A model generated the notes under the pieces. It did no database searches. It had not been told where the DNA came from and saw only the letters and a list, made by a program, of their open reading frames with translations. The position numbers and the translations under genes are program-made. A stretch of DNA of 64,000 nt from Tamarix chinensis. Its lineage: Eukaryota > Streptophyta > Magnoliopsida > Caryophyllales > Tamaricaceae. The stretch lies in contig CM060174.1 of NCBI GenBank assembly GCA_030549775.1, positions 9,166,527 to 9,230,526 of the forward strand. Direction: 5' to 3'. Positions within the stretch are counted from its first letter, which is position 1, and each line of letters opens with the position of its first letter. Of the stretch, positions 11,961 to 25,102 are shown in pieces.

Positions 11961-13600
11961 TAAGGTTTACACATCACCAAATTGAGTTGCAGAACTACTG
12001 ATTAATCATGTTCCATGTTCTGCCAAATGATTACTGGATTATTCTAATTTCAATTAGTTTCTTCTTCTCCTTGTAAAAATTTTAAGAGGTCGATAATCAA
12101 TTATATCAAACACCGATTCTGAACTTAAACAAAAAAACAATATCCTAATAGAAACAAATTTTAAATCTACAAAGAAGGGGACAAAAGCAACTACCGGTCT
12201 AAGGAAGACATGATTCAGCAATAGAATGGCGAGTTAGAGAGCATTGAGGGTTAAGGAGTGGGAATCGAACAATAGAGAACAATGGCAGTTCTAAATTGTT
12301 ATGAAAGAGGTTGATGTATTTGTTAGAGATCAGTAGAGCAGCGTCAAGTACTAGTGGTAAGGGGCAATAGAGGGGCATGTTGTTGGGAATGGAATAGTGA
12401 AAGTATGTTTAGGAGGAGGGGTAGTAGGGCGAGGAAGGAGAGGAAGGAGAGGAGATAGAGCAATAGATAGAGGTTTTTTGTTTTAAATGCCACTATTTTA
12501 TTCTTTGGTTTGGTGCTCCTCGCAAATGCGTCTGAATGTGTCTAATAATTTGCCATTGTAGTTGCTGGTTTACTTTAAAAATTCCTTTTCAATGATGAAA
12601 GTTTGACCTTGCAATGGAGTATCTAAACATTTAAATTGCTTACGGTATGCCCATTTGACTTACAAACACTACAAAACGTTCTCATATATATTCAGCTATT
12701 ATAATAATAGATAAAATTAAATGGTAAAGAAAATATATGTGAGATGACAATATGATTGGAATATGACAAGTACTTGAGCTTTATACTTTCATTTGCCTTG
12801 TTGTAGGCAATAGGTGATTGTTTAATTCAAGCTCTTGTAATTTTTTTGAACAAAATACATAAAGAACAAAGATGTTTTGTAGTTTTGAAAATTTTCACAA
12901 GGAAAAAAATTATATAGGCTGAGATAAATGTTTCTAGTAAAATCAAAATTACCTTTTTGTAATTTTATTCCTGAATACACAAGTTGAACGCAAACCCTGT
13001 CTTGTGAATAATAATAAAAATAAAGTAAATATGAAAAAGGAAATAAAATCCAAAAGTTATTTAATTAAAAAGAATTTTTTTTCTTGGGTCCTCAAGAGAC
13101 CATCCCGCCTGAAGATCTACGTATGTGTAAATAATGTAAATCATAAACTGATATCTTCTATCAAATATAATGTTTCTATGTCAGTATAATAAATAGAAGA
13201 TCATGTGCATCAAATGGGTACATACATAGGTTAATAGTAATAATATATACTTAATATGTATATATACATTTTTATATTTTTGATACATATTTTTGACATA
13301 AATGATTAGAAAAATTCATCTCAAAATAGTTAGAGGTCCTTAAATCTTTTTAAAAAAATGTTAAGGTTTGGAAACCAATCTTAATCATACCTAATATATT
13401 TAACATATCAAGAACAACACTTGCATACACTCTTTTGGATTTTAACCATAAAAAATAGTACAAAAAAATCATCATCAACTTAGATCATCAATAAAAAAAA
13501 CTATAAAAAAATGGATCAAAAATGATTGGTCTAAATCAATTTGCATAATCGTATTAAATGACGAATCATTTTCCTCAAGCCTAGATCATCTCATTATGAC
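11961..13600. other. Noncoding intron-derived DNA, no gene seen
   Basis: A purine-rich segment (12180-12470) has no sustained frame. The remainder is AT-rich. The stretch 13490-13600 matches 35040-35150 and 27820-27920, sequences next to the first-exon donor of the duplicated coiled-coil locus. Confidence 0.4.
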
Positions 13601-13604
13601 CAAC

Positions 13605-13607
<3 letters not shown>

Positions 13608-13657
<50 letters not shown>
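13608..13657 (+). repeat. (GA)n microsatellite
   Basis: About 25 uninterrupted GA dinucleotides. On the minus strand this is a CT tract just inside the first intron of the copy A locus; the paralogous site near 35160 has only a short GAGAGA stretch. Confidence 0.95.
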
Positions 13658-13660
<3 letters not shown>

Positions 13661-13808
13661 AATCACTATTACCATGATAGATGAAGGATCAATCTAATCA
13701 AGTAAGTCAAAGAAAGTGAGAATAATATTATTGAGCATTTGATTTTTGAACAAGGGTATGAAAAAGTGAGAGGTTGAGATACAAAACAGAGAGGAAATAA
13801 AAAATTAC

Positions 13809-13990
13809 CTGTGTATAAGTAGGGGTTTGAACTTTCTTTGAGCTCTTCATTCTTATTACAATAATTCAATGGTGTGACTAGGAGAAGAAGAAGAAGAAGA
13901 AGAAGAAGAAGAAGAAGAAGGATAAGATAAAGGGAGAAGAAGTGAGAGGGGGTATAAGAATATGAGTAAAAAAAAATTTTCAAGGGGTTA
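13809..13990 (-). other. Copy A noncoding first exon (5' UTR) candidate
   Basis: On the minus strand the segment ends in a donor-like context, ATACACAG followed by GTAATT, at 13809/13808. It aligns with 35314-35440, which ends in GCACAG followed by GTAAGT. Shared landmarks are the AAGAAG-type tract (a GAA repeat at 13882-13922), ACACCATTGAAT, and an upstream CAAATATGAA promoter-side block. The coding exon it would serve (9600-9770) is broken, so the exon is probably a relic. Confidence 0.45.
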
Positions 13991-15769
13991 TTGCTTTTTA
14001 TTATTCATATTTGGCAAATGTGGACATTTTAAAATAAATAGAGTTTGGAATGATACCTTTCTTAACAATGCTTTTGATGTAATGGAGCACCATATGCTAT
14101 TGATTTCATTGTAAATGTAGACAGAAGAATTGCAAGCTAGGTACTATAATATTTTCCTTATGTATAGGATTTTAGTGTGTATTCATGTATTTTGTGTTAT
14201 ATATGAACGATGTTATGTTTAGGCTAATATATGCTTTTTAACCTACTAATATATTATGCTTATATTTTCTTTTATTTTTACTAAGCATAATATTGTAAGT
14301 ATTTTATTGTATATAAGTGTATTCTTGAATATAATGAATGATGTGTGGAAAATTACATATCTACACATTTGAGAGTCTCCACCTTAGGATCTTTTTTGGT
14401 TTTTTAATTGTTCAAAATTTCATTGAAGTGTCTTATAATATGTATTTTAGGATAAAAATGTTAATGTGGGGATTTAGTATAAAATGGAGTAAGTTTGAAT
14501 TTTTATTTTTGTGATACATTTTTCCATAGGGGTAATTTAGTTATTACAGTAGTTTTTATAAAGATATAAGTTTCCCATTATGGTCTTCATGATTTTTACA
14601 TAAAATTTCATACATAACTTCCCTTGATTCGAAGTAGTTTATGGTTAATTATGATTTTCTAAAGTTTTGAAGTGTTTTTAAGTAAAGGAAATTTGTATTT
14701 TTACAACAAATTTGTCTTTTCTAGAATTTAAGTGTATTTTGAAGTGATAATAAGTTAACAGTAATAAGCGAAACAATTGATGGAATTATAGTTATTAAAA
14801 GGTAGGGTTTTAAGTATAACATAGTTAGTTTAATTAAAAAGGGCATTTTGATCATTTCACAATAGTCGAGAGTTTTATAAAATTTGAATCCCTATTTTAT
14901 ATTCTTATTTTGATAATAAAATGGTTTGGTGTTCAAAAGGGCATAAAATGAGCATTAAAAATCCTAGGGGTAAAATTGGTATTTTCACATGTTTAATATT
15001 AAGTTTATATTCTGTGTTTGATTACATAATCTTTAATAGTAATAATTAAAGTATTTTCTTAATTTTGGAAAATTAATAAAATTTATTGATGGTTTTATGA
15101 CTCAAGTAAGAATTAGGGATTTATAAGTCATATGTATTTGCCTTGACCTTTGAGTCATTCTTGTCAATATGGAGTATAAAAAGTGTTGGTATGATTTCAT
15201 TTTATAAGTGAGATGATAAGTGGAAATAAAATGATAAGTGATAAGTGTTTGATAATAATCCCCGAGTAAAATTATTAATAATTAAAGTGAAAGAACACTT
15301 GAGTCATGACTAAGATCGTTTATTCTTGTTATATTCTAGTTGTTATGGCAATTCAAGTGTTTCTATATCTAATCTAGATAATTTTGATGCATCACCCTAT
15401 AGGGTATGTGTACTTAAAGGCCAGTGTCCATTTGTATTCCTTATAAAAATTCTAATCTGGATGAGTTCAATTCCATTGCACGAGATATAATAATGGTCTT
15501 TGTATTTTGTTTTTTTGAGAGTTTGATCCACCAAAAATATAATAACGGGCTTCCTATTTTCAAAGTGAATAAGTAATTAGTTTTATGTGGTCACTAGCAG
15601 AAGATTCAAATACAACTTTTACCTTAAATTTTATCCCTATATTATAAGTAGTGAACACATATATAATGTTCTCGTATATTGTATAATCCTATTCCATATA
15701 CCATGTCTTCTAGTATATATGAAGCATGTATTACCCCATGATTAAAACCTTACTTTATTAAAATATTTT
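13991..15769. other. AT-rich intergenic DNA, no gene seen
   Basis: The first 150 bases continue the similarity to 35440-35640 (promoter side of the duplicated locus, with GGAATGATACCTTTCTTAAC). Beyond that I see no coding frame, terminal repeat or recognisable element. Confidence 0.45.
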
Positions 15770-18290
15770 AAAGGGAAGTGAATTTGAATGAAGTTGGGGA
15801 ATGTTTTTTAAACAAGGAGACTAGTTGACTAGATTGGTAAACCAATTGACTAGTTGACATACAATGTTCTTGGTTTTGAGAAGTCAATTGATTAGCATGC
15901 CTAAACTAATAAACTAGATGCATTGGAATTTTTTCCTTGCATTTTTTGGTTTTGAAACTTGATCTAATGATTTATACACCTTGCAAGTTGATAATTATAG
16001 ATTAAGAATAATTTTGGGAAGGGTACTATTTTAATTTATGGAATATTAATCTAATAAAACCCAACTAACCATTATCATCTCTTTTCTCTTCTTCATTATG
16101 TAATTTTAAATTATATTATGAGTTTTTGTGCTCTTTAACCTAGGAGACAAAAATTTAATGTTATAGGAGGTTTTGTGGGACCTTTCTTAGCCGTGGGAGC
16201 TTTAGATTTTAGTTTGTTGGGTCATTTGTAATGGCCTTGGACTAAGACTTGTAGGTGTAGGAGTATGTGCTAGGAATTATGTGTTTCGAACATCATAGCT
16301 TGAATCAATGTGTGATATTATGTGGATATATGTTTAAGTGTTTGTACATGTTTTATGTGCACTTTGAGTATAGAAGAGTTAGCCTCTTAAGCATTTTGGG
16401 GATGTGATAATAAATTTATGTGTTTCAATGTGATAGACTTGAGTGATATTAGTTTCATGAAGGAATGGGTTTGTAAGAGTATAGCAAGGTTTGGTTGTTT
16501 TTATTGGAGGTTGGATTTAATTTTGATTTTTGTTAATCTATTATTAGAATGTGTTTGAACTTAATTTAGATATGTGATTTGAGTTTGAAATACAGAAATT
16601 TGGAAAATTTTGGAGAAGAGGGAAGGAAATTGGTTTTAGGGCTCATCGATTGATAGGGTTCGATTGATGTACATTGCATTTTCAAAACTTTTCAATAGAT
16701 GAATAATTGGTCAATCGATATGATCCATTAGTTGAATTATTTCGGGTGGTACTTGATATCGTGTTATGTTTTAACTCACATTATTTTCCAAATGATTATG
16801 AAACTAAAAGATGATGCTTTAAACTATTTAAAAATCATCTTTACATACTTGTTGAATATTTTAAACCTGATTTAGAGTTTTAAATGGATTTGACAATTTA
16901 ACTTGCAAAACTATTTTTTTACCCCCTTTCTTTTTTATCTTCCCTTTTATTTCCTTCCATATTTGTACAAGAGGTGAGAACTCAATTTTGGGGCTCTAAA
17001 CCTTCTATGTTGCTAGGCTTAGGTCCCTCTTTTCTTTTAGCTTCATTTCCTTCCTTGTGCTTCTAACTTTTGGTTTTTGCTACACAAAAGATTTATGCAT
17101 CAACCTTTTAACACTTTAACTAAAAATTTGTTGGTTTCTTGACCCAATATGTCTCATGCGATCTAATTTCAAGATGGGGAAGTAGGGTTTCAAATTATTT
17201 GTACCCTTGACCCTCATTTCTCCATATAAATAACAACTTACACTTATGAATATGCTATGTTTTCCTTGATTCCTAAACATTCAAAAATATAACATTTCTT
17301 ATTACCTTCTTATCTCCATGTTTTCCTTCTTATTTTCCCTTCTTCTAATCCTCTTCCTAACTCACCTTTTTCTTTCTTAAACAAAATAGGATTAGATTTA
17401 GAAGAGGTTTAAGGATTTGAATTCCCCTCTTTTTCTCTATTTATATTAGAAGTTTGAGTGTTTTCTTTGGTGTTCTCTATTTTCATAAGTCCTTAACTTC
17501 CTTTTAGTTTTTCGCATGTTTTCTTTGTGTTTGCTTGCTTTCTAAAGGTAAGTCATTCTTGCCTTATTATGTAAAGTAAATAAGCATGTGAATGTAGTAA
17601 AAGCCTTAGGATATTGAGCATATGAAAACATATATGTTAGTGATTTCATAGTTATAAGTATGCTTTGAAGAAGTATGCATAAGCATGTTATAGGAGTTTC
17701 AAGCTTAAATAGAGATTTTACATGTGAGGATGATTTTTTATGTTTTATGAATGTTCAAGAATGAATGAATAAATAACAAGCATGTTTAGGTTATGTTCTG
17801 GAGTGGTTAAAGTGCATGTATAATGATGTAATCGTGTTTGGAATGATTATGAAATACATACATTGAGTTTTAAAGTTGGAGTTGGATTTTCAATGACATC
17901 AATTAACTGATATGCCATGTATATCGATGTGTTTGTAGTGACCCCATCAACTAATGTGCTTTTTTGAGTGATTGCTCCAATCTCTTGACTAAATATGCTT
18001 ATTTTTCTAATATAAATTTTTGTTGTCGACTGATTGACTGATATAACCTATTGATCAACTAATTATGCCTTTCCGACGGGCTAATTGATGTGTATATGAT
18101 TAACCAATCACCCTATTCCCTATATTGTTATAGTTTGAATCTGATGCATTCTCTTAGTTTTCAAGGGCCAACCCACTATTCCTTAAGGCTATTCTGGTTT
18201 ATTTTAACCATCTCACTTTGGTTGTTTGATTTATTTAACCATAACTTGGCCTTAGTTTGACCTAAACATTGACTTATGAGTTTAATAGGA
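15770..18290 (+). repeat. LTR-like noncoding repeat related to 1-3225
   Basis: It contains dispersed variants of a CTAGTTGACTAG / CATCAACTAATG motif (15815-15920, 16640-16740, 17880-18120). A leader-like segment (17370-17580) has the donor-like CTAAAGGTAAGTCATT, paralleling 170-460. No coding frame. Possibly the 5' or U5-proximal part of a long LTR; ends were not found. Confidence 0.3.
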
Positions 18291-18294
18291 TTAT

Positions 18295-18693
18295 GTGTAT
18301 TTTAGGTTATTTGTATTTATTGACCTTCCATGTTGGAAAAACTTATATGTGCAATTCTATCTTGATGTGATGCATACTAAGAAGAATGTATTTGATAGTA
18401 TAATTTATACACTTCTAAACGTATCAAAGAAGACCGAGTATAGCATCAATATAAGGTGGGACCTCTATGAGATAGGTATAAGAACAAAATTACATACGAA
18501 AAAATTGGAGAATATAACTTTTTTGCCTCTTGCATGATGTAATCTTTCTGAAAAGAAAAAGTTTTCTTTGCGTGAGTAATTAAAAGTTCTATAAGGATAT
18601 TTATCAAACATCAAGAACCATATTTCAATAAAATTACTTAGATGGACAATTTTGCATCCACGATCTTGGACATTTAACATATTTTCCTAGCCT
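18295..18693 (+). pseudogene. CACTA (En/Spm) TNP2-type transposase fragment
   Basis: The translation contains LPCWKNLYVQFYLDVMHTKK followed by NVFDSIIYTLLNVSKKTEY and GIRTKLHTKKLEN. These match the plant CACTA transposase hallmark (ELPYWK...LDVMHIEKNVFDN...TLLN...GIR.DLH). Past a stop near 18537 the frame continues with ACNLSEKKKFSLRE, corresponding to the family's SKEEK segment, with further stops. The solo LTR at 18699 interrupts it. A short piece may continue after 23634, but it is too eroded to assign. Confidence 0.8.
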
Positions 18694-20339
18694 TGAAGTA
18701 AAATGCCCCGAAAATTTCTAATTTAAAAAATTATAGTTAAATAAGGTTTTTATTGAAAATTTTAATTTAATAAATTTTTTTATTAAAATAAAAGGGAAAC
18801 TAATTAGGAAAAATCAAGAAGAAATTTATAAGTATTTTAATTAGGAGAAATTTGGGTATTTTAGCTAATTAAGTATTTTATTTTGGAAATTAATTAAATA
18901 AATTATTTTATTTAAAACAAGAAGGAGAAAATAGTTTCAAATTAATATTATTTTTATAAATAATTTAATTGAAGAAAATTAGGGTGGTTTTCTAATTAAA
19001 ATAGAATTTAGAAAAAATCTTTCAAAAATCCTAAATTAGCCTAAAAAGGAATTTAAATATTATTATTTTTAAATATTCTAAATACTTTAATTAATTTAAA
19101 TATCCAACCTAACTGTTTTTCTCTTTTTCTTTTTCCTTTTTCCTCTTCTTTCTTCCTTTTTCTGTTTTTTTCTTTTTCTCCTCCCTAAACTAGGCCAGCC
19201 CAATGACCCAGTCCCCCCTCTTCTTCGTTTCCTTCACACGGCTCAACCTGCGCAGCCGACCCTTTTCTTTCTCCCTCGCTGCACAACATCTCCCTTATTT
19301 TTCTCTCAAAACTCATTGTTTGGTTTAAGAACCTTAGCCTTCATGCCCAGTTCCCCTTTCTTTCTTTTTTTTTCCCCTAGGGTGACCGGTCCCTGCAACC
19401 CTTCTTCTTCCCTAGCCCTTCACACCTGCCTAACCCCATTCGACTTACAACATCCACCACCGGCTAGCCGAGATTTTCCCTGCCAACTTCGTCCTTGATC
19501 CGGCCAATCTTTCTCCTCTCTCCCTTGCCGATTCAACAGCCTCATCAACCCAACCTACTTCTCCCATTTTTTGCACAATCCTCTCCCTATTTCCTACACA
19601 ATCCTTGCCCCATTTTAACTGCCACCAGCTAACCATTGCTGCCTGCGACCAAAACCTACCTACCTTACCCCGTAGCCGACCCAAAAAAAACATAACCTCT
19701 CTTCTAAAGCCTATAAATACCCCCCATAATAGCCTAGTATCGAGCTCTTGATCCCCAACCCATAAAACTACCCTTGCATGCCAGCGCCCCTTTAGATGCC
19801 AGCCTTGCCGCCTTCGGCCAACGCCGCCACCCACTCTACCTACCAAATTTATTCTTGCAATTCCCTATAGCTAACCAACCGTCCCATATCCCTCGATTCT
19901 TTCTACATAAGCCACCCCGGCTGTGCAAAATAGCCTTCCCAAACAGCCCTTCCTTCCACCTCTACCACCCATTACACCACTCTTAGCCACCTATTTTGCC
20001 GCTACCGCTGCTCCTTTGACCTCCCAAATTGTACTGTAGACCCTCCTCTACCTTTCCTTACATTTCTTTTCCTCTTCCTCCCTCTCCTCGTCTCTTTCTC
20101 TCCTTCTTCCCCATTCGGCCACCGCCGCCGCCGTCGTGCGCTGCCACCTTTAGCTGTGCCGCCACCCTCATTCAACTCCTCTCCCAGCATCTAAATTTTA
20201 CCTTTTTCTTCCCTTTTCCTACCACCGCCGCCACCATCGTCCACCACCACTAGTTCCGTCCATCCCCTCCAGTCTAAAGTTGAACCCCAGACCCTCTCAG
20301 CCCTTTTTCCTATTTTTTATAGGCCTTAATTTATTTTAT

Positions 20340-20990
20340 TTTATTTATTTGAATATAAATATTATTATTATTATTTTCATTATTAATATGTATTATTATT
20401 ATTATTATTATTAATGTTTTTATTATTATTTCTGTTGAGGGCTGAAGCCCCATGGTATTTTATTTCGAGTTTATTATTATTATTATTCTTATTGTTTATA
20501 TTACTACTACTACTATTATTAAAATATGTTTATTATTATATTTATTATTTTTATTATTACTATTTCAAATTACCATTATTATTATTCCAGTATAAATATT
20601 ACAACTAATTTACTATTATTTTTGCTATTATTATTATTATCATTATTATTTGATAAGTTTAGCATTTTTTTCAATGTAGGGTAGAAACCCTACTTCATTT
20701 TTATCTTCAAATATTATCCTTACTATTATTACCATTATAGCTATTATTATTTCGTAATATTATTATGGTTTTTATCATCATCATCATTATTATTACTAAA
20801 TTTGGTTATTTATTTTACTAATATTATTATTAGTATTATTTTGGTAAAGGGGTCGAAGCCCTTATTTTACTATGTTTTTGAGTAATGCCTTTTTTATATA
20901 TTATTGTTACTATTTTTATTATTCTTGTTAATATTAATATTGATATTATTTTTGGTATTTTTGCTATTATTATTTTAGTATTTTATCAAA
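20340..20990 (+). repeat. Degenerate (ATT)n/(TTA)n low-complexity zone
   Basis: Dominated by ATT and TTA triplets. It is interrupted three times by short related stretches containing GAAGCCC or GAAACCC (near 20446, 20683, 20865), suggesting an older higher-order repeat of about 200 bp. The leucine-rich frame across it is not a gene. Confidence 0.75.
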
Positions 20991-21439
20991 AGCTTAGTCT
21001 TAGAATAAGTTAGTAATCAATAGTATTTTTGGTAGGAGGGAATCTAATTTCTACTTTTTCTCTTATAATAGGTGAGACCAATCAAAACCCTAAGAAGACG
21101 TAGGAGCATACTCTAAGACAGGTGTCATTTTAGGTAAGGGTATTACTAAGGCCTTTTGTGTGTTTATATGCATTATGTGTTTCGCATGCTATGTATCCTA
21201 TGTTTATCATTATTAATTATGTTGTATGTGGTATGATGTAGAGTTAAAGTATATTCTTGTGTTGTTATATGGCATGTGTATATGTGTTCTAACCCTTTGA
21301 GATATGCATGTGAGGGAGTTGATGTAATTTGTGTGGGAGAAAGGATGAAAAAGGAGGATGGGGAAAACAAGTTGACCAAGGAATATGAGTTGACCTAAGT
21401 ATTTTTAGTAATCCATGAGGGGAAGAGTAAAATGGGAAT

Positions 21440-22060
21440 TTATGGTTTGTATTGGAAAATCTAAGTTATGATGATATATAGGAGAATATAATATATGATG
21501 TTGTATGGGTGAATGTAATTTATGATGTTTTATGGGAGAATCTAATTTATGGTATTATATGGGAGAATCTAATTTATGGTTTTATGTGAGAGAATATAAC
21601 TTATGGTTTATTATGGGAGAATTTAATTTATGGTTTGTGAGGGAGAATTTAATTTCTGGTCTTGTATGGGAGAAGCAAATTTACGGTTTTGTATGATTTT
21701 GTGTGAGAGAATTTAATCTATGTTTTTGTATGGGAGAATATAATTTATGGTTTTTTATGGGAGAATCTAATTTATGGTTTTGTATGGGAGGATCTAATGT
21801 AGGGTTTTGTATGGATGAATCTTTGGTTTTATATGGTTTAAATCTAGGGTTCGGTAAGGATGAATATTTGGTTTTATATGGTTCGAATTTAGGATTTGGT
21901 ATGGATAAATCTTTGGTTTTATAAGGTTTGAATCTAGGGTTTGGTATGGATGAATCTTTGGTTTTGTATGGATTGAATTTAAGGTTTTGTATGATGGAAT
22001 CTTGGGTTTTGCATGAAAGTAATTAGCGTGCATGAAAGAAATTAGGGTTTTGTATGGATG
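21440..22060 (+). repeat. Minisatellite, unit about 35-40 bp, roughly 15 copies
   Basis: Repeats of a unit built on TATGGGAGAATCTAATTTATGG grade into a variant with GGATGAATCTTTGGTTTTAT. It lies inside the solo LTR. Frames over it encode repetitive peptides on both strands and are not genes. Confidence 0.85.
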
Positions 22061-22589
22061 GGCCTAAGGTTTTCATGAAAAGTTTAAAAGGTTGCATGGG
22101 AAGGTTAGCGTATTCATGGAAGTAAAGTTTACGTGTGAAAAGTTGACTTCTGATGTAAGGAAGGTAATAGAAGAGTTATTTGGGTGTCTGAAAGTTTTGG
22201 GTGAAAAATAATACATAGGACATTATAAGGGTATGTAGAAGATTGAATTAGGGTTTGGAGTGATTAACTATGGGTTGTTATAATAAACTAGGGTTGGAGT
22301 GGCTAATTGTGGTTTGTTGTGATTAAGTAAGGTTTGGAATGGCTAATTATGGCTATTATGGTTAAACAGGGTTTGGAGTGGTTAACTTTGGTTTGTTGTG
22401 GTTAATTAGGGTTTGTTGTGGTTGCTTAGAGTTTTATGGTATCATGTGTATTTGGTGATTAATGTATAATTATGAATAATGAATTTATGATTTGTGATGT
22501 GTGAAGTGTGAAGGGAATGATTCATGCATGTCCAGGGCTTGAACAAGATACTTAAAACATTAATCATTTAAAGTGGAAGATTATTAAGT

Positions 22590-22940
22590 CGAGTCCAAAC
22601 CGATCCACCGATCAGGATTAGTGGTGTGGATTATTATCCCGCAAGTGACCGATCCACTAGTAAATAATAGTGGTGTTGACTATGTCATGAAAGTGACCGG
22701 CCCACCAGCAATAATAGTGGTGTGACCTCGAGCTCAACAAACATAAACTAGAGTTTGCTAAAGCACTTAAAAGATACTAATTACTTACAATGGAATACCA
22801 TGTGAGTAGGAACCACCCGATCCACTGGTAAGGAGTAGTGGTGTGGACTATTGTCCCGCAAGTGACAGATCCACCTATGAATAATAGTGGTGTGGACTTT
22901 ATCCAGCAAGTGACTGGTCCACCGGCAATAATAGTGGGGT
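22590..22940 (+). repeat. Palindromic minisatellite in solo LTR
   Basis: About six units with GATCCACTAGTAATAATAGTGG-like cores, each an imperfect inverted repeat, separated by TCCCGCAAGTGACC-type spacers. The inverse orientation of the same motif fills 56810-57250 in the second solo LTR. Confidence 0.85.
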
Positions 22941-23634
22941 ATTCCTATGCTTACATGGATTTGATAAAAGATATGGTATGAAATGAATTCTAATCAAAGA
23001 TTAATTAAATAATTAATCCGGACTATAAATAAGCCTTTATGTATGTACCCAAATGATTGTTCCATATTACAATATCATGATTGTCTTTATGTTCTTTTAT
23101 TCTAATGCATTATTTATGTGATTTTATGTGTTGGCCTTAGTACTTGGTTACCTTGTTCAGTACGTAGTATAATGATCACCCTTTTCATGGATGTTGCTCA
23201 TTCCCACAAGTAGTATGCCCTTCTAACTTTGTGCAGGTGGGCGAGACATTAGTCAAGGCTTAGAGTTGAGCATGTTTTGGCTCCAAGTTCGAGAAATTTG
23301 TGGCCATATTTCAGTCTTTATGTGATTTTATTTCCTTTTATTAATCTTTTATTGGTTGTAAACTATTTCTATTTTTTAATTTGAATAATAATTCTTTATG
23401 CGTACTCTGATTTTTTTGTTTTACGACCATTTATTGCTTATTTGGAATTTGGATAGTCCTAATTTATAATTGATTATTAATTATCTTTTAGCCTTAGCAC
23501 TTGGTACTAAAATGGTAAGAGAGAACCGGTTTGGTATTAAGTGTGGCAATAACATCCCCAAAATTCACGGGTTTTAATTTAAATTACTTCCGCTTTCATT
23601 AAAAAAAAGGTGAATTTTTGGGTTTTACATGAAG

Positions 23635-24022
23635 TGGCTTGAAACATGAAAAGGATTATCCAATGTTAAATGAAGTATGTATCAGACCTTCTTTAGGAAG
23701 TGGGTCTTCTTAGAGCTAAGCCCACCACTTTTCATATGGATCTATGTAGTTGCCTTTAGCTAAAGGTTAGCCCAAATATTTAGGATGTATTCCAATACAA
23801 ACAAATGATAGGTAAGCTCCCTTATTTAACTATCACACACCCTAATATTTGCTTTCCTATGTGGATCATTAGTTAATATATGAACGATCCTCATTGACCA
23901 CACTATGATGTGGACATACAAGTACTACATTACATCAAAGGCACACTAAGCTGAGGAATGTTCCTCAACTCCAAGCTTCCTACTATGGATAAGTTAAGCA
24001 ACATTCTTCCTTCCACAATCTG
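23635..24022. other. No gene recognised
   Basis: Flank of the solo LTR insertion; possibly eroded CACTA element sequence leading into the LINE fragment. No sustained frame. Confidence 0.35.
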
Positions 24023-24418
24023 CAATGTTGTTTATGCACTCAAGATGAAACTCTTGCTCATTTATTATGTAGTTGTGTTGAACTGAAGAAGGTATGGTAT
24101 GCTATTGGTAAAGGTTGTGGAATTAGGAGGAGCCACAACTCCTATGAGGGTTTCTTTAATTCCTTTTCCAGAGGTAGAAGTAGAAGGGCTATTAAAACTC
24201 AATTCTATTCTAGTTTTTATGTTGTAGCTTTCTATGAAATTTGGAAAGCCAGGAATGGTTGTACTTTTTTGAATAAACCTTGGGATTTGAAAGGGATAGC
24301 TCATAGGATTGCCTTGAATATGTCTTCTATTTGTATCCATTCTAGTAGGAGGGATAAGTTTGGTAGTATGATTGGGAGGGTGGATAAATTTTACAACTTC
24401 ATTTATAACTCTGATTGA
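24023..24418 (+). pseudogene. LINE reverse transcriptase C-terminus (zf-RVT), intact short frame
   Basis: The translation starts in the zinc cluster (QCCLCTQDETLAHLLCSC), then VWYAIGKGCG, a conserved YEIWKARNGCTF block and a C-terminal helix, ending in a stop at 24416-24418. This is the 3' end of a plant non-LTR retrotransposon ORF2 with no stop in 131 codons. A short A-rich tail follows near 24440. It is 5'-truncated and cannot be autonomous. It belongs to the same broad class as 7545-8055 but in the opposite orientation and with a different sequence. Confidence 0.85.
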
Positions 24419-24562
24419 TAATATACATTTTATTACTTAAAAAAATGTTCCTCAACTCCAAAAGCAATGTTAACATCATTTCATTTTGTGATTCAAATTG
24501 GGTCAATTGTCCATTATCCCTCAAATTACAATTGGTTATATTATAAATAAATAAAAACAACA

Positions 24563-25090
24563 ATGAGCATATGTTCAATATATAGACTCAAGTGAAGTTT
24601 CATTCCAAAATAAATTGGCAATGGGAGGAGGAGCCCATCAAATCTATATACTAGATAATTCCATCTCAAACTTTCAATGTAGGAGAACAAGACTCACACA
24701 TGCACTGACAATCTCCCCATCACACATACCCTAATAATCTCCCCCTTATGTGTCAACCCATAAATTCCCCTTGAACTAAAAATAGATAACCCAAATTTAG
24801 GTTGGGTATTAATTAACACTCTAATATGAGATCACCAAACAGGCTGGTTGGATATCCCAACGAATAATATATATTTAAGCGGTGCAAAAATGGCTGGATC
24901 TCAAACCATAGACTGTGATACCACTTGTGGGGGAAGAAAACTAACAAAGAGCATATGTCCAAAATATAGGCCCAAGTGATATTCCATCCCAAAACTAATT
25001 GACAATGAAAGAAGCAGCCACTAAATCTGTATAGTAGACACTTCCATCTCAAATGTCTGATGTGGAATATCAACTCACACTTGCACCTAA
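24563..25090. repeat. Direct duplication, two copies about 380 bp apart
   Basis: 24563-24720 and 24945-25090 are imperfect copies of each other. They share GAGCATATGTNCAA, ATTGNCAATG, and TTCCATCTCAAA followed by ACTCACAC. The second contains a TGATACCACTT primer-site-like word just before it (24920). They may be eroded LTR pieces of the copia fragment that follows, but this is not proven. Confidence 0.55.
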
Positions 25091-25102
25091 CAAGTTACCT
25101 AG

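Larger units (their letters stand above)
18699..23629 (+). mobile_element. Giant solo LTR (4.9 kb) with 5-bp target-site duplication
   Basis: The 5' end (TAAAATGCCCCGAAAATTT) and 3' end (GAATTTTTGGGTTTTACA) are near inverse of each other and align with the ends of the element at 56135-61153. TGAAG is directly repeated at 18694-18698 and 23630-23634, the 5-bp duplication expected for LTR-retrotransposon integration. The first two bases (TA) have drifted from TG. Internal order: AT-rich start; pyrimidine-rich GC island (19100-20310); TTA/ATT zone (20340-20990); 35-40-bp minisatellite (21440-22060); palindromic minisatellite (22590-22940); 3' end. No gag or pol is present. Solo LTR is the simplest reading; a whole non-autonomous element without internal region is the alternative. 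It interrupts a CACTA remnant. Confidence 0.8.

Noticed and set aside
18295..18680. Overlapping minus-strand 71-codon frame as a gene
   Set aside because: Antisense to the recognisable CACTA transposase fragment.
21703..22033. Repetitive 73- and 79-codon frames on both strands
   Set aside because: Both are translations of the LTR minisatellite.
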